Made by a program: the position numbers and the translations under genes
The notes under the pieces: generated by a model
What the model was told of the DNA's origin: nothing
Database searches by the model: none
The model's input: the letters and a program-made list of their open reading frames with translations, nothing else
In this document: piece after piece, positions 47,317-49,487 of the stretch
How the letters are laid out: the number at the start of each line of letters is the position of its first letter
Numbering within the stretch: position 1 is the stretch's first letter
NCBI GenBank assembly: GCA_011053055.1
Contig: DRHT01000020.1
Span: 1-49,487, forward strand
Source of the DNA: Halopseudomonas sabulinigri
Lineage (GTDB): Bacteria; Pseudomonadota; Gammaproteobacteria; Pseudomonadales; Pseudomonadaceae
Length of the DNA: 49,487 nucleotides
Direction of reading: 5' to 3'

Positions 47317-48215
47317 GCTTGCGTCTCGCTCGAATCCGAGATGTTAACGGGCAGACTGGCTGGGCCGTGCTATGTGTGGAGACGGGGCAGGCACGATGGA
47401 TATTCGGCCAATTTGCTGATTGGGCAAGAAAGTTGACGCGCTGCCAGTCGGCGGCGCTTGAACTTTGTGTAGATGCTCTACAGCCCGGAGATTTTAGTAT
47501 TCTCACTCCTGTTGAGCCTGGCGCCCGTATTTTTGGCATTGGATTGAATTACTTGACGCACCTCCAACGCCTAGGGAGCGCAGAGCCACCTCATCCGTTG
47601 TCCTATATGAAGCCAGAGTCTGCACTGGTTCCGCACCTGGGTGACATTCTTTACCCGGCAATGACGCAAGAGCTTGATTATGAAATTGAGTTGGTGGCCG
47701 TAGTGGGGCGCCCGCTTGAAGACGATGTTAGCGCCATATCCAGTCTACTTGGCTACACCATTGGTAATGATGTCAGTGCGCGTGATGCCGGCAGAGCTTT
47801 GGGTAGGCTTGACCTTTTTACGCAGAAAGCGATGGATAAAACGACCCCGCTCGGACCCTGGATAGCCTTGAGAGAAGAGGCCGGTGGGGATGCTCAGCCA
47901 GAGCTTGATATGCAGCTAATGGTCAATGATGAGGTAAGGCAGCAAGACAATACTCGCGAGATGTTGTTTCCAATGGAGGAGCTACTTAATTATCTGGACG
48001 CGCGCGTGAAGCTGCGTGCGGGGGACTTGGTGTTTACCGGATCAACACATGGGGTGGGGTTGGAAACCGGCAGGTTTCTAAGGCCTGGCGACCGCGTGAG
48101 CGCAACAGTTCAGGGGATTGGCACCTTGTTCAACGTTGTTGGCAATCCGCGGCGGTTGGCGGAATCTCGGAGGGTAGGTCGGTTGGGTTTTCCGGTAATA
48201 GCGACGCAGAAGTGA
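47313..48215 (+). CDS. Fumarylacetoacetate hydrolase-family protein
   Basis: A 300-residue FAH-superfamily enzyme. The family stretch FGIGLNYLTH, the metal-binding acidic set DYEIELVAVVG and GNDVSARDAGRALGRL, and FTGSTHGVG are visible. These enzymes hydrolyse or hydrate the ring-fission product, or isomerise it. The start is TTG at 47313, overlapping the dioxygenase stop, or TTG at 47319; no ATG fits. Coupling to the dioxygenase says it probably acts on the ring-cleavage product. Which reaction (C-C hydrolase, hydratase, decarboxylase) cannot be told. Confidence 0.88.
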   Translation: MSLRLARIRDVNGQTGWAVLCVETGQARWIFGQFADWARKLTRCQSAALELCVDALQPGDFSILTPVEPGARIFGIGLNYLTHLQRLGSAEPPHPLSYMKPESALVPHLGDILYPAMTQELDYEIELVAVVGRPLEDDVSAISSLLGYTIGNDVSARDAGRALGRLDLFTQKAMDKTTPLGPWIALREEAGGDAQPELDMQLMVNDEVRQQDNTREMLFPMEELLNYLDARVKLRAGDLVFTGSTHGVGLETGRFLRPGDRVSATVQGIGTLFNVVGNPRRLAESRRVGRLGFPVIATQK

Positions 48216-48263
48216 GCTATCTGCCACTTTGGCTAAATGCGATTAACCCTCTAAAGGTAGTTT

Positions 48264-49349
48264 GTGATTAATAAGAAGTCGCCTTGGTATCCGCTGACAC
48301 TAGACAGGTTTCGGCCTTTCTGGGCTGCAGGGGCTGTCGCGAATCTTGCAATATGGATGCAAACGGTCAGTGCTGCTTGGATCATGGCGGGCTTGTCGAA
48401 TAGCGCATGGATGGTTTCTCTAGTCCAAACGGCAATCACTTTACCAGTCTTGATCTTCGGCTTGCCCGGTGGTGTTTTAGCTGACTTGGTTGATCGAAGA
48501 CGCTGGCTATTGTTCACTCAAGCGTTAATGTTGATTGCGGCTTTTAGTCTATTTATTTTGATGGTGTCAGGGGGCTTGACCCCATGGCTATTGTTGGCTC
48601 TGACCTTTCTGTTGGGGGTTGGTAGCGCCTTGAATATGCCCGCCTGGATGGCTGCCACCTTAACCCTTATTCCCCGAGATGTGGTTCCGTCAGCGGTTGC
48701 TCTCAACGCTGTTTCTACCAATGTCGCTAGAGCTGTAGGGCCCGCCTTGGCGGGGCTCTTGATTGCTTTTGCGGGTCAGTCAGCGGTTTTTGTGGTCATC
48801 GCATTGTGTTTCTTCGGGGTGGTGCTGTTTTTGCTGCGTTGGAAAACCGACCGTGCAGCGATCACGTTACCTCCAGAAACGCTGTTCGGTGGTATGCGCA
48901 GCGGTTTGCGCTATATTCGACATTCACGCGAATTGACCAGTGCGCTGGCCCAGGTATTCGTGTTCACCAGTTGCGCGAGTTCTTTATGGGCGCTCCTCCC
49001 GCTTATTGCTAAAGACCGTCTGTACATGTCTGCAGGTGGCTATGGAATGTTAATGGGTGCTCTGGGGCTCGGCGCTGTATTGGCTGCGCTTAATTTGCCA
49101 CGCCTTTATCGTGACTTTGCTCTCCGCAAGCTGGTGGTTGGGGGCGTAATTCTATTTGCTCTTGCGACTATAGGTGCTGCATTACTGGAGCTGGCTTGGG
49201 CTGTCTGGGTGGTATTGGTGGGGGCGGGTATGGCTTGGATGGCAGTTAACGCGACAGCCTCTACGATAGTTCAGACTTGTGCGGCAGATTGGGTGCGCGC
49301 GCGGGTTGCGTCGGTTTATCTTCTGATGTACATGGGCGCTATGTGTTAA
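48264..49349 (+). pseudogene. EntS-like (MFS_3) transporter interrupted by an IS21-family element
   Basis: A 361-codon frame with GTG start at 48264 (AAAGGTAG before it) encodes the first ten or so helices of an EntS/MFS_3-type exporter: DRFRPFWAAGAVANLAIWMQ, LPGGVLADLVDRRRWLL (motif A) and VRARVASVYLLMYMGAM. The family normally continues past this point with two more helices, to about 400 or more residues. Codons after GCTATG fall in an insertion-sequence end, which supplies TGT TAA. The gene is therefore cut at its C terminus and probably non-functional, unless the truncated protein keeps partial function. Confidence 0.85.
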
Positions 49350-49487
49350 TGGCCAATTAAACTGACCCACCTCTGGCCAACAATTTTGACCCACCCATGG
49401 TGGCACTGGCCACCGATCCATGTAGCGTCACCCGCCTTATGCACAGGCCGGGGACAGATCATTGAAGGAGTGGGTTGTGATTCACAA
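49344..49487 (+). mobile_element. Left end of an IS21-family insertion sequence, with the start of istA
   Basis: From about 49344 (TGTTAATGGCC) the sequence carries repeated terminal motifs: TGACCCACC at 49363-49371 and 49387-49395, each preceded by a TGGCCAA...AATT-like stretch, with period 24. Multiple such terminal repeats starting with TG are typical of IS21-family ends. A ribosome site GAAGGAG (49464-49470) leads to a GTG at 49477 whose codons (V/M-I-H) suit the beginning of IstA transposase. The remaining part lies outside the window. The exact junction may be off by a few bases. Confidence 0.75.

Overview
The window reads as a catabolic stretch of a Gammaproteobacterium chromosome, Pseudomonas-like or from a related marine lineage. 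I base this on the leucine/isovalerate (liu) gene order, the DUF1302/DUF1329/BNR/RND quartet, a Bcr/CflA transporter and an IS21-type insertion sequence. The genus cannot be fixed from the sequence alone. I see no rRNA, tRNA or CRISPR array.

Left part (1-4444): the tail of an unidentified gene, a zinc-independent MDR oxidoreductase on the minus strand and, divergent from it, a translationally coupled pair: FdhD sulfurtransferase and a YdeP/FdhF-type molybdopterin oxidoreductase.

Central minus-strand block (4456-17312): an apparently co-oriented nine-gene set reading from 17312 downward. It holds a fused indolepyruvate:ferredoxin oxidoreductase-type enzyme, then liuA, liuB, liuC, liuD, liuE, then acetoacetate CoA-transferase subunits A and B and an acetyl-CoA acetyltransferase. 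Together they can take a branched 2-oxoacid or isovaleryl-CoA through HMG-CoA and acetoacetate to acetyl-CoA. A LysR regulator is divergent from this block.

Right part (17441-48215): a dense set of short operons that look like one catabolic island for an unidentified hydrophobic, probably cyclic, compound. It has an envelope module (DUF1302 barrel-like protein, DUF1329 protein, BNR/YCF48-like protein, MMPL/RND transporter) and a second DUF1329 copy beside what may be a DUF1302 remnant. Enzymes include four SDRs (three with altered catalytic residues), a crotonase, tandem-VOC and single-VOC proteins, an alpha/beta hydrolase, a CrtI-like flavoprotein, a cytochrome P450, an unknown 343-residue protein and a SnoaL-like protein. 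Redox partners are a [2Fe-2S] ferredoxin, its reductase and a separate [3Fe-4S]-type ferredoxin. A BphC-type extradiol dioxygenase sits next to a fumarylacetoacetate-hydrolase-family enzyme. Two MFS transporters, a chemoreceptor and a TetR regulator complete the set. Inferred logic: sensing, uptake, oxygenation by P450, alcohol oxidation and CoA-type steps, ring cleavage, then central metabolism. The substrate is not visible from sequence.

Right edge (48264-49487): an EntS-like MFS gene is cut at residue ~360 by the left end of an IS21-family element, whose istA begins at the last bases of the window.
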